Source: a bacterium
Lineage (GTDB): Bacteria > Patescibacteria > Microgenomatia > Levybacterales > UBA12049
Assembly (NCBI GenBank): GCA_021825955.1
Contig: JAKAEH010000065.1
Location: forward strand, 1-6,033
Direction: 5' to 3'
DNA: 6,033 bases
Shown: piece after piece, positions 5,350 through 6,033 of the stretch
Layout: the number at the start of each line of letters is the position of its first letter
How positions within the stretch are numbered: the stretch's first letter is position 1
Made by a program: the position numbers and the translations under genes
Notes under the pieces: generated by a model
What the model was told of the DNA's origin: nothing
Database searches by the model: none
What the model saw: the letters and a program-made list of their open reading frames with translations, nothing else

Positions 5350-5812
5350 TGATTTCGGAGTAAACCTCAATAGAGCTTTACGTTTCCTATCTTTCCGCCC
5401 CAGAAGCGAAAAAGAAATACGAGACTATTTTAAAAAAAAACAAGTTGATCCGCTTGTCTCGCAAAAAATAATAGATAAGCTTAGAGAGAGCAAATTTTTA
5501 AATGATATGGAGTTTGCGAGATGGTGGGTAGAGCAAAGAACATTAATTAAACCAAGGGCTTGGAGAATAATAAAAATAGAACTTAAGCAAAAAGGAATTT
5601 CGAGTGAAATAATAGAAGAATTAAATATAAATTCAGAATCGGAAGAAATAAATGATTTGACTATGGCAATTAAATTAGCTCAAAGGCGTTTACCAAGATA
5701 CAAAAGTTTATCCAGACAGGAAATTTATCAAAAAATGGGCCGATTTTTAATATCCAAGGGGTTTGATTACGACACAATAAAAAGAAGCATTGACCGGATT
5801 TTAAAGTCATAG
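5321..5812 (+). CDS. recX: RecX, regulator of RecA
   Basis: RecX binds the groove of the RecA filament and modulates, usually inhibits, its activity. The 163-residue, helix-rich basic protein shows the three tandem three-helix repeats of the family. The first is the most typical ([21 protein letters not shown], then [22 protein letters not shown]). The second covers [17 protein letters not shown] and SSEIIEEL. The third covers [20 protein letters not shown]. Its start overlaps the recA end by 29 bases in another frame, so the two are translated from one message, probably with coupling. The ATG at 5321 is chosen because AGGAG lies six bases upstream. No terminator is evident after the TAG. Confidence 0.93.
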   Translation: MKKKNQIYSDDFGVNLNRALRFLSFRPRSEKEIRDYFKKKQVDPLVSQKIIDKLRESKFLNDMEFARWWVEQRTLIKPRAWRIIKIELKQKGISSEIIEELNINSESEEINDLTMAIKLAQRRLPRYKSLSRQEIYQKMGRFLISKGFDYDTIKRSIDRILKS

Positions 5813-5841
5813 GTAATTAAATACTAAATCTCCATTCAATT

Positions 5842-5860
5842 TGATACAATGAGCTTGTAT
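5842..5860 (+). promoter_or_regulatory. Extended -10 promoter with overlapping palindrome upstream of the last gene
   Basis: TGATACAAT at 5842-5850 is an extended -10 (TGn plus TACAAT), predicting a start near 5857, about ten bases before ATG 5868. ATACAA at 5844-5849 and TTGTAT at 5855-5860 form a perfect 6-bp inverted repeat with a 5-base spacer over the -10 and start site, where a repressor could bind. No -35 is clear. Confidence 0.4.
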
Positions 5861-5867
5861 TGATATT

Positions 5868-6033
5868 ATGGAGAACGTGAGTCCAGAAAACCAATTGCTC
5901 AAAGGAAAATATGATCTTCATAAACAACCCGAAGTAGACGTCGCCGCTAGGCGTACTTTTGCCCATACTGGCGAAAAAGTTCTCCAGGACCCAATGGCTC
6001 GTATTCAAAATTATCTTAATCGTTTCCATGAAA
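5868..6033 (+). CDS. N-terminal part of an unrecognised protein (partial, cut by right edge)
   Basis: From ATG 5868 the frame is open to the window end, 55 full codons. It begins MENVSPENQLLKGKYDLHKQ and continues with the segments RRTFAHTGEKVLQDP and MARIQNYLNRFHE. The visible part is hydrophilic, with no signal peptide or membrane segment. An extended -10 element sits at the right distance upstream, and codon composition resembles the neighbouring genes, so it is probably real. It follows recX by 55 bases in the same direction but seems to have its own promoter. I do not recognise a family with confidence. It is favoured over the opposite-strand frame in this region, which has no such upstream signal. 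Confidence 0.65.
   Translation, partial: MENVSPENQLLKGKYDLHKQPEVDVAARRTFAHTGEKVLQDPMARIQNYLNRFHE

Noticed and set aside
5817..6029. Minus-strand frame at the right edge
   Set aside because: It has no promoter or ribosome-binding support and opposes a plus-strand frame with a well-placed extended -10 and typical hydrophilic coding composition.

Overview
This AT-rich, gene-dense window reads most like a bacterium of the Candidate Phyla Radiation (Patescibacteria), probably on the Microgenomates side. That placement is an inference. It rests on short intergenic gaps, few Shine-Dalgarno sites, promoters with extended -10 elements almost touching the start codon, a tRNA gene without an encoded CCA, and an archaeal-type isoprenoid enzyme (isopentenyl phosphate kinase) next to plainly bacterial recA-recX. 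TGA is used as an ordinary stop (recA and the IDI-like gene both end in it), so the code in which TGA means glycine, known from Gracilibacteria and Absconditabacteria, does not apply.

Left part (1-3705): an isoprenoid neighbourhood. A short plus-strand tail of an unknown gene (3-119) converges on an IDI-like gene (123-665, minus). That gene diverges, across a 129-base promoter region, from an isopentenyl phosphate kinase (795-1568, plus). The kinase is followed one base later by a 404-residue protein with a degenerate Nudix-like N-terminal half (1570-2784). Converging on this pair is a short-chain polyprenyl diphosphate synthase (2821-3705, minus). The expected flow is isopentenyl phosphate to IPP (kinase), IPP to DMAPP (isomerase), then condensation to a C15-C20 allylic diphosphate. 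Two steps look odd. The IDI-like protein has Ala where IDI-1 has its catalytic Cys, and the prenyl synthase lacks the Gly-Lys-rich segment that normally follows its second Asp-rich motif.

Middle (3709-4248): a small GIY-YIG nuclease lies three bases upstream of the prenyl synthase. It is preceded by a cluster of hairpin-forming repeats with a CTGAG...CGAAG core. These abut the 3' end of a tRNA-Pro(GGG) gene (4062-4132, minus), and a further copy lies on the other side of the tRNA. The recA promoter region follows, with a 9-bp perfect inverted repeat straddling the -35 element.

Right part (4249-6033): recA and recX overlap and form a recombination operon. They are followed by the first 55 codons of an unrecognised gene with its own extended -10 promoter, cut by the window edge.

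The best candidates for something new are the isoprenoid set (kinase coupled to a degenerate Nudix protein, an IDI without its Cys, a shortened prenyl synthase) and the GIY-YIG/hairpin-repeat/tRNA arrangement.
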